DNA from: Geobacter sp.
Lineage (GTDB): Bacteria; Desulfobacterota; Desulfuromonadia; Geobacterales; Geobacteraceae
Length of the DNA: 64,000 nucleotides
NCBI GenBank assembly: GCA_003574885.1
Contig: PJFC01000001.1
Span: 682,001 to 746,000 of the forward strand
Reading direction: 5' to 3'
The notes beneath the pieces were generated by a model. It saw only the letters and a list, made by a program, of their open reading frames with translations, did not search any database and was not told the origin of the DNA. Each line of letters begins with the position of its first letter. Position 1 is the stretch's first letter. This document shows positions 24,151 to 33,224 of this stretch, piece by piece. The position numbers and the translations under genes are program-made.

Positions 24151-26502
24151 TTATTTGCTGACCTTGTATGGCCGCATCATATCCTGGTCCTCGTGATCCA
24201 CGATGTGGCAGTGCCAAACGTAACCGGGGCCTGCAGTAGGATCGAAGGGATACAGGTTTTGCCCCGCCGTCGATTTGGTTGTCTCGGGGACGGACGTGGG
24301 GGTGAACCTGATCAGGAATCTCAAAACCTGGCCCGGATACGCTTTTGCCGTGTCCTTCCAGCCGGATTCTTCAGGAGCTGGCTGCGTGGCTGCGCCGATC
24401 AGGAAAGGACTTACGGCAGGGTTGCCGCCCAGGGCGCCGTCGGCGTTGGGAACCTGGTAGGGAAGCGGCGGGCCGTAGCCGGGGCAGAACTGGCCGACTG
24501 TGCAACCGGGGAAAAGCGGTGCCATCGTCGAGTCGGTGCCAAACGCCGCGTTCCAGGCGCCCAAATATCCGCCCGGTATCCCGGACCCCATGGTTCCGTC
24601 AAGATCGTACGATTGCCGATCCAGGATCTGGAACTGTGCCAGGTGGGTATGCATCGGGTGAGCATCCATCGTCAGGTTGATGATCTCCCACTCCTCGACT
24701 GAACCCTGCTGCGGCACTTCAGTGACGCCGTCTGGGAAGACGCTTGCATCGATACCAGGGGACATGGTGCCCATGAACTGGCTATTGTTGACGAACACCA
24801 TGAGCGGCCCGCCAGGGCCTTCGAATTCCTTCAGAATGAGTTGGCGTTTCTTGTCGATTACGACATTGGGGGCTACCTTCCCCTTACCATCGGTCAGCCT
24901 GACCATCGGGATGGGACGTCGGCAGTCAATGCGGGGATCGCAACTCCTGTCCTTGGAAGAGAGAGGTTGGTCAACCACGATCTGCATGATATTCGCCATC
25001 TGCGGCTGGTCGGCCGGGCAGACATGGGTAACCGGATCGCAGGCCGGGTTCAGAGGGTCGACATATGGCACGGGAGAAAGCCCGGACGGGAACGGAACCG
25101 GTGCATCGTTGGTGACCGTGATGGTCTGGCCGGCCAGTCTCGTGAAGTCGACGATCACGTCGGCACGCTCGCCGGGGGCGAGGAATATCGTGCCGTTCGA
25201 GGGTCTGACAGGCTTGTTGAAATAGCTGTCGTCAGCACCGGCCACGTATACCGTAGCAGGACCGAAATTGAGATTGTAAAAGCGGGCATTGGAGCCGTCA
25301 AGGAGGTGGAAACGATAACGTCGCGGCTCCACGCTGAGCTTCGGCCAGGGTGCGCCGTTCACAATTGCCACGTCACCGGCGAATTCAGGAATCCAGAACG
25401 GGTGGTTCAATGGGTTGGGTGGGCCGCCGTTCAGGCAGGGATCGCCCGCCAGACCGGATCCGCAATTGGCGCCGCTGCCGTCGGGGAAGAACAGCTGGGC
25501 GTTGGTGTCAAACTGCCGGTCCTGGATGGCCATCTCGATTTCGTAGGGGCCATCCGGAAGCCTCATGGGCTCGCTCGATGGGTCGCGCAGGAAGTAGAAT
25601 GCCGCCATGCCGCTGTAGACGTTGGTCCGGGTCTGCCCCATGACATGATCGTGGAACCAGAGGGTGCCTGGCTCCTGGGCATTGTCATAGGTGAAGACGG
25701 AAGTGCCGGTCCCGGCGTTGAATTGGCTATAGTAGTTTGCTCCCTTATGGCCGTCAGGGGTAAACCATTGCAGTGGGCCGCCATCAACGTACGATGAGCT
25801 TTCGCCGCCATGCAGGTGGGCAATCGCCGGAGGAGAACCTTGATACGGCGTGTTGCAGTAAGGGTTTAGATTGGCATTGGTGGTAAAAACGTCGTTAGGA
25901 TCCTGGGGGAACATGGTACAGCCGTTTAATGCCGCGTCACCAAGCGGGTCTGCCCAGTCGATGGTCTGGTCAACCGTGACCAGTCCCTGGACAAGACCAG
26001 TGGTTTCGACGCCGTTGATGGTAACCGGATCGCCGAACTTGGGGAGCATGTTCTTGTAGGTAAGTGTCGTCGGGGTTCTGCGCTTCGCTTCCACTGTCAC
26101 CGCCGGCCAGTTGGCCGGTGCGAGGGTTTTGCCGGTACGGGTGTCCGAGATTCCATAGGCCCAGACCCGGGTCTGCTGGATGTTGAGATCTGCCGGAGCC
26201 GGGCAGTTGAGGAACCCGCCGGCGAACGGATCGTAGTACTGTGCATTGTAGAGTGCCGTGTCGGTCGGCAGAACCGACTGCGCGGTCTCCTCCATGGTCA
26301 CGGTGATGTCCTTGTTTTTCAAGGCATCTACCCGTGGGATGGGGCCGGCCGGGCCGAATACCGGCATGTTTACGGCAAACTGCGGGATGCATCCTCCCGG
26401 CAGGGCTGTTTGCGGCACGAGGGTACTGGCACCGGCAGTACCGGCAAATGCCGCAAGAAGAAGCAGGCAGGTGACGGACGCTAACTTCGATCGCTTTTGC
26501 AT
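24151..26502 (-). CDS. Exported multicopper oxidase
   Basis: 783 residues with a signal peptide (CLLLLAAFAGTAGAS, about 11-26). All four copper-ligand motifs of a three-domain multicopper oxidase are present in order: HLHGG (about residue 230), WFHDH (about 285), HPMHTHL (about 645) and HCHIVDHEDQDMM near the C-terminus, supplying the type 1 and trinuclear copper sites. Long inserts between motifs resemble the bilirubin-oxidase/CotA-like branch. Likely substrates include metal ions or phenolics; a role in Mn, Fe or Cu oxidation cannot be decided. The start has GGGAGG just upstream. It is unlinked to the copper-type uptake cluster 9 kb away. Confidence 0.93.
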   Translation of the reverse strand: MQKRSKLASVTCLLLLAAFAGTAGASTLVPQTALPGGCIPQFAVNMPVFGPAGPIPRVDALKNKDITVTMEETAQSVLPTDTALYNAQYYDPFAGGFLNCPAPADLNIQQTRVWAYGISDTRTGKTLAPANWPAVTVEAKRRTPTTLTYKNMLPKFGDPVTINGVETTGLVQGLVTVDQTIDWADPLGDAALNGCTMFPQDPNDVFTTNANLNPYCNTPYQGSPPAIAHLHGGESSSYVDGGPLQWFTPDGHKGANYYSQFNAGTGTSVFTYDNAQEPGTLWFHDHVMGQTRTNVYSGMAAFYFLRDPSSEPMRLPDGPYEIEMAIQDRQFDTNAQLFFPDGSGANCGSGLAGDPCLNGGPPNPLNHPFWIPEFAGDVAIVNGAPWPKLSVEPRRYRFHLLDGSNARFYNLNFGPATVYVAGADDSYFNKPVRPSNGTIFLAPGERADVIVDFTRLAGQTITVTNDAPVPFPSGLSPVPYVDPLNPACDPVTHVCPADQPQMANIMQIVVDQPLSSKDRSCDPRIDCRRPIPMVRLTDGKGKVAPNVVIDKKRQLILKEFEGPGGPLMVFVNNSQFMGTMSPGIDASVFPDGVTEVPQQGSVEEWEIINLTMDAHPMHTHLAQFQILDRQSYDLDGTMGSGIPGGYLGAWNAAFGTDSTMAPLFPGCTVGQFCPGYGPPLPYQVPNADGALGGNPAVSPFLIGAATQPAPEESGWKDTAKAYPGQVLRFLIRFTPTSVPETTKSTAGQNLYPFDPTAGPGYVWHCHIVDHEDQDMMRPYKVSK

Positions 26503-26878
26503 TGTTTCCTCCCTTCATAAATTTCCTGCCCTTACCAACGGACAGGGTTGTCGTTAACTACGTGCCGGTTTCGGAGGGGTTCTCGGGCCATTCGACGGTG
26601 CATCTCGTCTAAGTGTTTGATTGTTAATGATTTACATATGTAGTCTAGCAACCTGTTTTGAGAAACAAAGTGGTGTAATGTCTGTTTTTGCCCTAAGACA
26701 CTTGAATTAAATCGTAGGTGTATTTGAGTGAATTGACTAATCCTTGGTCTTACAAGGGGTAGGAATAGACCTACAAAGACGAGAAAGCGAATAGGCAGGA
26801 GGGGGTAGGGGCGCGTTTGGCCAGCGGGGAAGTCCTGGAAGGTTTATGGAGTACCAGGCATTTTCAAGAAGGGAAATC
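26503..26878. other. Intergenic region upstream of the multicopper oxidase
   Basis: 376 bases without a supported gene. It must hold the oxidase promoter. It contains a 10-base palindrome TACATATGTA (26633-26642) and AT-rich flanks, and paired GTAGG/CCTAC words around 26720 and 26772. These are candidate regulatory sites only. Confidence 0.4.
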
Positions 26879-26916
26879 AAAAAAAAAGGGGGGTGCCGTA
26901 ACGGCACCCCCCTTTT
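26879..26916 (-). terminator. Strong terminator of the cbcL gene
   Basis: On the minus strand GGGGGGTGCCGT-TACGGCACCCCCC is followed by an eight-to-ten base T-run. The stem lies 23 bases past the cbcL stop codon. Confidence 0.9.
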
Positions 26917-26934
26917 GTCTTGCAGAATCGGATG

Positions 26935-28791
26935 TTAGTGGGAACCACCCGCTATGAAGGCATAAATCATGAGGAACATAAGGGTGAGGCCGGTGAAGAG
27001 TGCCAGGAAGCCGAATCCCTTGACGATGAAGTCATACATGATGCCACTGGAGTGCTTGGCACGGAACTTCTCGGTAATCCCCTCTTCTTCATAGCGCTTC
27101 CATTGATCGCCACGCTCTTCGATCAACTCTTCTTTGGATATCTGTCCGTTGAAGATGACGAAGTCCATGGGGAACTTCTCAGGGCGGCCATGGGTGTTGA
27201 AGAAGTGGACCGAGAAGATGAAGCCGGTAGCCAGAAGTGCCTCGTCGGAGTGGACGATAGTTGCCACGTTGAACATCCAGCCCGGCAGGAACATCCCGAA
27301 TATCTCGGGGAACCAGAGCATCAGTCCGGAGCCGCCGATGGCGAACATACCCCAGAAGACGGCGAGGAAGTCGAATTTTTCCCAGTATGTCCAGCGTTCG
27401 AATGTCGGCTTGGGCCCCCGGAAGAGGAACCAGCGGACCATGCCGGTCACGTCCCTGATGTCACGCAGGTTCGGGCAGAGGGATTCGGGGCCGAACAGTC
27501 GCTGGAGGAAATTGCCCTTGACGTCCTTACGAATGAAGAGGAAGTGAATGCTCATGGCGATAGCAGAACCGAAGTAGACAAAGGTTATGCCGGCGCAGAT
27601 GCGGTGGATAAGTCCTGCATGGCTGGAGCCGCCATAGAGGTCCATGAGTATCTTTGCCCACTGCTGGTCGCTGAATTTCAACGGCAGACCGGTCAAAGAG
27701 AGGCCGAGGAAGCTGGTGATCACCAGGATGTGCAGGAAGATATGGAGGCGGTTGAAGCGGCGGTACTGGGCATGGGCCTCGGGAACATGGTGGGGGATAT
27801 GCCCTTCCATGAGAGCACGGGCCTTCTCGCGGTTTTCCACGAATCCGCGGAACATCCAGAGGAGGGTATGGATCCAGAAGACGGCGAAGGTTGAGACCAG
27901 CAGGCCGGTCATGGCAATGAAGGTGTAGAAGAGGATCGGGTATTTCTCACGGTCGTTGTGCTCGCCGTGGGCGTAGAATTTAGTGAAAAGCCCTGTCGCC
28001 TTTGGATGGCACTGGTCGCAGGTCTTGGTCAGGTTTTTCGGATTGACGCTGGAGTTGGGGTCCTTGGCAGGGAGAACGCTGTGGGCGGTATGGCAGTCGG
28101 CGCAACCGGCTACCTTTTCCGGGAACCCGAGGCGGTAGTTCTTGCCGTGGTAGCTTGCCATGTAGGATTCAACGGCAACGGTCGTGACGTTGTTGCGTTT
28201 CATCATCTCTTCATTTGCGTGGCACTTGAGACAAACCTTTGTGTGGAATTCCCGGGTGTCATGGGAGGTCTTGTCTTTCAGTGACTTTATTCTGTGGAGG
28301 TTATGGCAGTCGTTGCACGCAGCGGAATCCTGGTTGCCCGCAGCAACCGCCTTGCCGTGTACTGACTGACGGAAAACCGATTCCTTGTCATGGCACTGGA
28401 TACATTTGGCTATGACTTTGCGTTTGTCACCTTTCCAGTAGGTATGGGTATGGATGTCGGTGTGGCAGTCAGCACAGCGGACGTCGTTCTGGGCGTGGAC
28501 ACTGTCGTAGTGTTCGGAGTTCTCCTTCTTGTGGCAACGCTCGCAGGCGACCTTTCCGACCTTCACCTGACCCATCATATGCTTGGTGAGGTCGGTGATT
28601 TCGATGTGGCAGCTGGTACAGGCGTTTTTGCCATGCACCGAGGCAGCGAAGGCAGCAGCGGATATCTTGTTGCTGTGGCAGCCAAGGCAGGTGGCCGGGT
28701 CGATAGCCATTCCCTGTTCTGCCGACGCGAGCCCGGAAAGGCCGACGATGATCAGCAGGGCAGGAAGTAAACGGAAAATGTTCTGCAGCAT
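26935..28791 (-). CDS. cbcL: CbcL-type inner-membrane quinone oxidoreductase: multihaem c-type cytochrome fused to a b-type cytochrome
   Basis: 618 residues. A signal peptide (LLPALLIIVGLSGLASA, residues 8-24) leads to a periplasmic domain with nine CxxCH haem motifs (CLGCH, CTSCH, CERCH, CADCH, CIQCH, CNDCH, CLKCH, CADCH, CDQCH; residues 35-265). A membrane domain follows, with about six helices and conserved His in HIFLHIL, HRICAG, HFLFIRK and HSDEALL, typical of a HydC/FdnI-like b-type cytochrome. This layout is that of CbcL, the Geobacter menaquinol oxidase needed for extracellular electron transfer at low redox potential. Ribosome-binding site TAGGAGGAG precedes the ATG. It appears monocistronic. 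Confidence 0.92.
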   Translation of the reverse strand: MLQNIFRLLPALLIIVGLSGLASAEQGMAIDPATCLGCHSNKISAAAFAASVHGKNACTSCHIEITDLTKHMMGQVKVGKVACERCHKKENSEHYDSVHAQNDVRCADCHTDIHTHTYWKGDKRKVIAKCIQCHDKESVFRQSVHGKAVAAGNQDSAACNDCHNLHRIKSLKDKTSHDTREFHTKVCLKCHANEEMMKRNNVTTVAVESYMASYHGKNYRLGFPEKVAGCADCHTAHSVLPAKDPNSSVNPKNLTKTCDQCHPKATGLFTKFYAHGEHNDREKYPILFYTFIAMTGLLVSTFAVFWIHTLLWMFRGFVENREKARALMEGHIPHHVPEAHAQYRRFNRLHIFLHILVITSFLGLSLTGLPLKFSDQQWAKILMDLYGGSSHAGLIHRICAGITFVYFGSAIAMSIHFLFIRKDVKGNFLQRLFGPESLCPNLRDIRDVTGMVRWFLFRGPKPTFERWTYWEKFDFLAVFWGMFAIGGSGLMLWFPEIFGMFLPGWMFNVATIVHSDEALLATGFIFSVHFFNTHGRPEKFPMDFVIFNGQISKEELIEERGDQWKRYEEEGITEKFRAKHSSGIMYDFIVKGFGFLALFTGLTLMFLMIYAFIAGGSH

Positions 28792-29096
28792 GCAAACTCC
28801 TCCTAACGTTGTTAATAAGTTCCTTTGTGGTGTTTTAAAACGGTATATTATAATTTAAGTATAGTGTTGGTGTTGCTTGCCGGGACGGAAGTTTTGAGGA
28901 GTAATTAGTTGTTTGTTTATGGGCGGTTAAGCGGTTTTCCGCAAATTTAGTTTTTCAAACAGGGGTATATAGATTAAAAAATGGCACATGAGCAGAAGTC
29001 AATCCGTGAAATAGTAATACATGGCGGGCCGAAAAAGCAACAAAAATGTATAGTTTTTTTATACGGTTTCAGTAGTTGGTAGAGTGGGGAGAGTGT
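28792..29096. other. AT-rich region upstream of cbcL
   Basis: 305 bases between cbcL and the 3' end of the radical SAM gene. On the minus strand TATAAT (28852-28847) lies about 56 bases before the cbcL start, a plausible -10 with no clear -35. A weak hairpin GTATAG-TTTTTT-TATAC near 29050 could end the radical SAM transcript. I see no small gene. Confidence 0.45.
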
Positions 29097-30974
29097 CTAC
29101 GGAGTGCAACCGCATGTCGCTATTCCTTCGGCGGCGGCAAATTCCATGAATTCCCTGGCTTCTGCTGCGGATATGCCGAGGCTTGCGGCTATCTTCCCGA
29201 CCGGTGTCCGCCCGTCCAGGCTCTCCAGCAGGCGGAAGTAGGGGGCGATGAGGGATTCGGTGAAGACCTCGTCCCCCCGGGGGTAGATGACGGCCCATGA
29301 ACCTGCCGGCTCGAAACAGGAGATGAACTCACGAAGGTCGATTTCACCCGTTTCCAGAAGGTCATATATTTCATAGTTGAAGGTGGCCAGGCGGGCAGAG
29401 GGGGCGAGCTGAAAGGGCTCGTTCAGGAGTTCCTGCCGTTCCAGGCTCCTGTCGGTGGGGAGAGCGGGAGGGGGTGACATAAGGGCGGCGGCGTAATGGT
29501 AATGGTAGTCAACCAGGTCGAGAGCGGCGGGCAGGAGACGCCCCTGCCTTTTTTCTTCATACAGGTGGCGAAGGAAAGCCCGTTGCAGCTCCCAGATGGT
29601 GGCGTCGGAGAAATGTTCCTCGCTCTCAGCTTCGGCAGCATTTCCCGCCATCCAGTGGGCGAATGAACGGAGAAATCTGGCAGGTTTCAGCTTGACCCCT
29701 CTGCAGACGGCGGTGAACCATGCCACTGCTTTTCCCCTGCTGTAGAAGATGTCGCAGGCGGTGGCCAGGGCCGCTGCATCTTTCATGGCCTGTGCCGGAA
29801 AAGTCGGCGATGCGAGTACGGTATAAGGGGGGGCTGGCAGGTAATCAAGCCCCAGCGTCCGGGCGCGGGTAGCCAGGGGGGTGCCGGGGAGGACCGCGAG
29901 GGGGAAAATATCCAGGTGGTTCGGATAGAGGCCAAGGGCGAAATCGAGACTCTTTTCGAAGCCTGCAAGGGTATCCCCCGGGAGGCCGTACATGAGGTCG
30001 AAACCGAAGATGGCTCCCGACTGGTTTAGCAGTTCTGCCCGGTTGCGGAAATCGGCCGGGTCCAGTACCCGTCGGAGGTCCTTGAGGATAGCAGGGTGAG
30101 CGCTCTGCAGCCCTATCTGGAGCGAGCAGGTGATGGAGCTGAAAAGGCGCGCCAGCTCGGCGTCGATGAATTCGCTCCGGACCTCGAAATGGAAATGGAT
30201 GTGGGGCGCCACCTTCCGTATCAGGCGAAGAACGGCCTTGGCGACGGGAAGGTCGCGGTTGAAGGTGGAATCGAGGACAAATATCTGGGCTACCCGGTGT
30301 TGTACGAACCAGTCGAGCTCCTTGCTGATACGGTCCATGCCGAAGCGCCGTACCCCCTCCGTCCCCTGGTAGTCGAAGCAGAAGTCGCAGCCGAAGCTGC
30401 ACCCCCTTGACAGCTGCCAGAGGGCACCTCCCCCCTTTTCTATATTGAGCTGACCAGTCAGGTAGGGGGAGGGAAGGGTATCGAGAAAGGGGATGGGGGG
30501 TCGCGGGTGCCGCAGTACCTGCCCGTCTTCGAGAACTGCAATCCCCTTGATCCCCCGGACCGGCTCACCGGTGGACAGTCTTCCCATCGCTTCGACGAAA
30601 GTATGTTCACCTTCGCCCATGATCAGGAAGTCAAAGGGAAAATCAGCCAACACCCCTTCCGGGGTGGCGGTCGGTTCGGGGCCACCGGCGAAGATCGTCA
30701 GGTCGGGGCGTGCATTCTTCAACAGGCGGGCCAGTTCCGTGCACGCCCGGCGGTTCCAGAGGTAGAGCGAGAATCCGACGGCGTCCGGTTTGGCAGCAAG
30801 AATCGTGTCCGCACAAATGGACGCCTGATCACCGACGTAAAAGTCATGCAGTGCGACACTTAACCGGTCTGCCAAGTCTTCGTCGGCTGCCAGGCTGGCC
30901 TTGAGGTATCCGTTGGCGAGGGGGATCGCCTGAGGCGAGGGATAGGGATGAATGGCGGTGAGAATTATGTTCAC
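29097..30974 (-). CDS. B12-binding-domain radical SAM protein with DUF4080-like C-terminus
   Basis: 625 residues from a GTG at 30974 (AAGG upstream). Residues 1-135 form a cobalamin-binding-like Rossmann domain (PDAVGFSLYLWNRRACTELA, TIFAGGPEPTATPEGVL). The radical SAM core has CSFGCDFCF (C-x3-C-x2-C) near residue 195, the GGE-like region and a long TIM-barrel part to about 390. The C-terminal region (about 430-625) is helical and resembles DUF4080, ending in CGC. Members methylate or rearrange unknown substrates. No partner gene is adjacent, so no pathway can be assigned. Confidence 0.88.
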   Translation of the reverse strand: MNIILTAIHPYPSPQAIPLANGYLKASLAADEDLADRLSVALHDFYVGDQASICADTILAAKPDAVGFSLYLWNRRACTELARLLKNARPDLTIFAGGPEPTATPEGVLADFPFDFLIMGEGEHTFVEAMGRLSTGEPVRGIKGIAVLEDGQVLRHPRPPIPFLDTLPSPYLTGQLNIEKGGGALWQLSRGCSFGCDFCFDYQGTEGVRRFGMDRISKELDWFVQHRVAQIFVLDSTFNRDLPVAKAVLRLIRKVAPHIHFHFEVRSEFIDAELARLFSSITCSLQIGLQSAHPAILKDLRRVLDPADFRNRAELLNQSGAIFGFDLMYGLPGDTLAGFEKSLDFALGLYPNHLDIFPLAVLPGTPLATRARTLGLDYLPAPPYTVLASPTFPAQAMKDAAALATACDIFYSRGKAVAWFTAVCRGVKLKPARFLRSFAHWMAGNAAEAESEEHFSDATIWELQRAFLRHLYEEKRQGRLLPAALDLVDYHYHYAAALMSPPPALPTDRSLERQELLNEPFQLAPSARLATFNYEIYDLLETGEIDLREFISCFEPAGSWAVIYPRGDEVFTESLIAPYFRLLESLDGRTPVGKIAASLGISAAEAREFMEFAAAEGIATCGCTP

Positions 30975-31044
30975 GATGTGCCTTGTGTCAATGGCTTCAG
31001 TCAGATGTGCATTCTTGCCGTAGGGGAAGGTTTCGTGCGGTCGG

Positions 31045-31593
31045 TTATTTTTTCGGCCGGGCCTTTATCTTCGGTGCGCCGTTCTCGATCACGACCTTGA
31101 ACTCAACCTGTTCGCAGCGGTATTTCTCGGTAAGGAGCGGTTTCTGTTTGGCGATGGTGGAGGAAATGAGGTCGATGGAAATGTTGCCGGTCGGGAGGTT
31201 GCAGGCCTTGCGGGCCTCGATGTACTGCTGGAAAAGCCGTTCGGCTTCCGGGGCTCCCTGAGGGGTTTTTTGCTGTTTGATGCCGTCGCCCCCCCCATTC
31301 TGGTGCAGTTTCATCTTGAACTGGTCACGGGAGTACTTCCCCTCTTCCATGAGGCGGAGGATACGGTTCCACTGCTGTCGGTAGCTGTTGAACCGGGCAA
31401 TCAGGGTGTTATACTTGAACTTCTGCATTGTATTGACGATATTGGCGGGGGTATACATCCGGGAGGCCTTTTCAACAGCCTGTAACAGCTTGAGCGGCTC
31501 CCGCTTTTCAACGCCGATAAAATACTGCTCGTATTTTATGATCAGCTCCCCCAGGTCGTGTTCGAACCGGACGATATCTTCCGGGATTCCCAT
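31045..31593 (-). CDS. Conserved hypothetical protein (possible MXAN_5187_C-type domain)
   Basis: 182 residues from the ATG at 31593 (AGGAGA upstream); the longer frame to 31860 overlaps the glmU start region and is rejected. The first 90 residues are helical with a conserved YFIGVEKREPLKLLQAVEKASRMYTPANIVNTMQKFKYNTLIARFNSYRQQWNRI block (describable as Y-x-x-G-x-x-x-R-x-P..F-R/K-x-N). The C-terminal half has another short folded segment ending in basic KARPKK. From memory it resembles the MXAN_5187 C-terminal domain of delta-proteobacteria, whose function is unknown. Confidence 0.75.
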   Translation of the reverse strand: MGIPEDIVRFEHDLGELIIKYEQYFIGVEKREPLKLLQAVEKASRMYTPANIVNTMQKFKYNTLIARFNSYRQQWNRILRLMEEGKYSRDQFKMKLHQNGGGDGIKQQKTPQGAPEAERLFQQYIEARKACNLPTGNISIDLISSTIAKQKPLLTEKYRCEQVEFKVVIENGAPKIKARPKK

Positions 31594-31695
31594 GCTGTTT
31601 CTCCTGGCAGGACTATAGCAGAACGCCCCGGCATGGTAAAGGGTAAAAAAAGTTCGCTGTACAGGGTAGTTGGCGTGTAAAAGGCCCGGATTCCC

Positions 31696-31725
31696 TTGAC
31701 TTGGCAGCGACCATTCGTTTAAAGT
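31696..31725 (+). promoter_or_regulatory. Promoter of glmU
   Basis: TTGACT, 18-base spacer, TAAAGT, 38 bases before the glmU ATG. AGGAGG and AAGGAG sites lie between. Confidence 0.6.
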
Positions 31726-31762
31726 AGACCGATTTTTCGCAGGAGGCAAAGGAGCGATTCCC

Positions 31763-33136
31763 ATGGCAGATATAGCGGCACTGGTTCTGGCGGCAGGCAA
31801 AGGGACACGGATGAAATCGGACTTGGTCAAGGTCATGCACCCTCTAGCCGGCTTCCCCATGGTCGATTATCCGGTGGCGGCGGCACGTGTCGCCGGTGCG
31901 GGGAGGCTCGTGCTGGTGGTCGGGCACCAGTCGGAGAAGGTGAGGGACCATTTTGCCGGCGCGGCGGATGTGGCCTTCGCGGTACAGGAGGAGCAGCTTG
32001 GCACCGGCCATGCGGTCGCCTGTGCCTCCGGCGCACTGTCGGGGTTCGGCGGCCGGGTTCTCATCCTCTGCGGCGATGTGCCGCTCATCCGGGAGCAGAC
32101 CCTGATCGACCTGCTTGCCCGGCACGACGAGCGGCAGGCAGTGGTGACGGTACTGACCGCCCATCTCGACGAGCCGACCGGCTACGGCCGGGTGGTAAAG
32201 CGGGAAGGGGGGCGAATCCTCCGCATCGTTGAGGAGAAGGATGCCACCCAGGAAGAGCGGAGCATCAGTGAGATCAATTCGGGTATCTACTGCGTGAACG
32301 GAGACTTCCTTTTCGAAGCGGTTGCCGGGCTTTCCAATGACAACGCCCAGGGGGAATACTACCTGACCGATATCATCAGAATGGCCGCCGACCGTGGCTT
32401 CCATTGCTATTCTCTGCCGGTGGGCGACCCAGCGGAGGTGATGGGGGTGAACGACCGGGTGCAGCTGGCCGCGGCCGCCAAGGTCCTCCAGTCGAGGATT
32501 AACGAGGCGCTGATGCTGGAAGGGGTGACCATCGTTGATCCCGCTGCCACCTATATCGAGCCGGGGGTCCGGATCGGCCGGGATACGGTCATCTATCCCG
32601 GTGCCCAGATCGGCGGTGCGACGGAAGTCGGTAGCGGCTGCACTATCGAGTCGAACGCGGTGATCCGGGGGTGCCGGCTCGGCAACGGCGTCCACGTCAA
32701 GACGGGTTCCATCATGACCGACGCTGTCCTCCACGACGCGGTAGCGGTCGGGCCCATGGCCCACCTCCGCCCCGGTACCGAGCTCATGGCTCACGTCAAG
32801 ATCGGCAACTTCGTGGAGACCAAGAAAATCGTCATGGGGGAGGGGTCCAAGGCATCCCACCTCACCTACCTGGGGGACGCCACCATCGGGAGCAACGTCA
32901 ACGTCGGCTGCGGAACCATCACCTGCAACTACGACGGGGTAAACAAGCACCAGACGGTGATCGGGGACGACGTCTTCGTCGGGAGCGACGTCCAGTTCGT
33001 GGCGCCGGTCACCATCGGCCGCAACTCCCTCATCGCCGCCGGCACCACCGTTACCCAGGACGTCCCCCCCGACTCCCTGGCCATCGCCCGGACTCCCCAG
33101 GTTAATAAAGAGGGATGGAAGTTGAAGAAAAAATAA
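31763..33136 (+). CDS. glmU: Bifunctional UDP-GlcNAc pyrophosphorylase / glucosamine-1-phosphate N-acetyltransferase
   Basis: 457 residues. The N-terminal nucleotidyltransferase domain has [16 protein letters not shown] (residues 8-23) and the LCGDVPL motif; the C-terminal half is a left-handed beta-helix of hexapeptide repeats (from about residue 250), with the acetyl-CoA site signature near [10 protein letters not shown]. The enzyme makes UDP-GlcNAc from GlcN-1-P for peptidoglycan and LPS. Length is normal. glmS follows after a short repeat-filled spacer in the same direction, so the two steps flanking GlcN-6-P/GlcN-1-P are co-located. A promoter lies at 31696-31725. Confidence 0.97.
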   Translation: MADIAALVLAAGKGTRMKSDLVKVMHPLAGFPMVDYPVAAARVAGAGRLVLVVGHQSEKVRDHFAGAADVAFAVQEEQLGTGHAVACASGALSGFGGRVLILCGDVPLIREQTLIDLLARHDERQAVVTVLTAHLDEPTGYGRVVKREGGRILRIVEEKDATQEERSISEINSGIYCVNGDFLFEAVAGLSNDNAQGEYYLTDIIRMAADRGFHCYSLPVGDPAEVMGVNDRVQLAAAAKVLQSRINEALMLEGVTIVDPAATYIEPGVRIGRDTVIYPGAQIGGATEVGSGCTIESNAVIRGCRLGNGVHVKTGSIMTDAVLHDAVAVGPMAHLRPGTELMAHVKIGNFVETKKIVMGEGSKASHLTYLGDATIGSNVNVGCGTITCNYDGVNKHQTVIGDDVFVGSDVQFVAPVTIGRNSLIAAGTTVTQDVPPDSLAIARTPQVNKEGWKLKKK

Positions 33137-33140
33137 ATCT

Positions 33141-33213
33141 GTTCATCGTTCAACGGTCAACGTTCAACGGCATATAACCTTGAACCTCGAACCTCGAACC
33201 TTGAACTTCGAAC
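33141..33213 (+). repeat. Inverted short-unit repeat element A (7 bp units) between glmU and glmS
   Basis: Left arm: GTTCATC, GTTCAAC, GGTCAAC, GTTCAAC at exact 7-base steps (33141-33168). Right arm: five units ending in GAAC at 33185, 33192, 33199, 33206 and 33213. The arms are inverted relative to each other and separated by a short AT-rich spacer. The ribosome-binding site of glmS begins right after. Architecture matches elements B-G. Confidence 0.85.
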
Positions 33214-33224
33214 GGAGTTTGAGC

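Noticed and set aside
33137-33224. glmS ribozyme or riboswitch before glmS
   Set aside because: The gap is only 88 bases and is filled by repeat element A and the ribosome-binding site; no ribozyme core is present.
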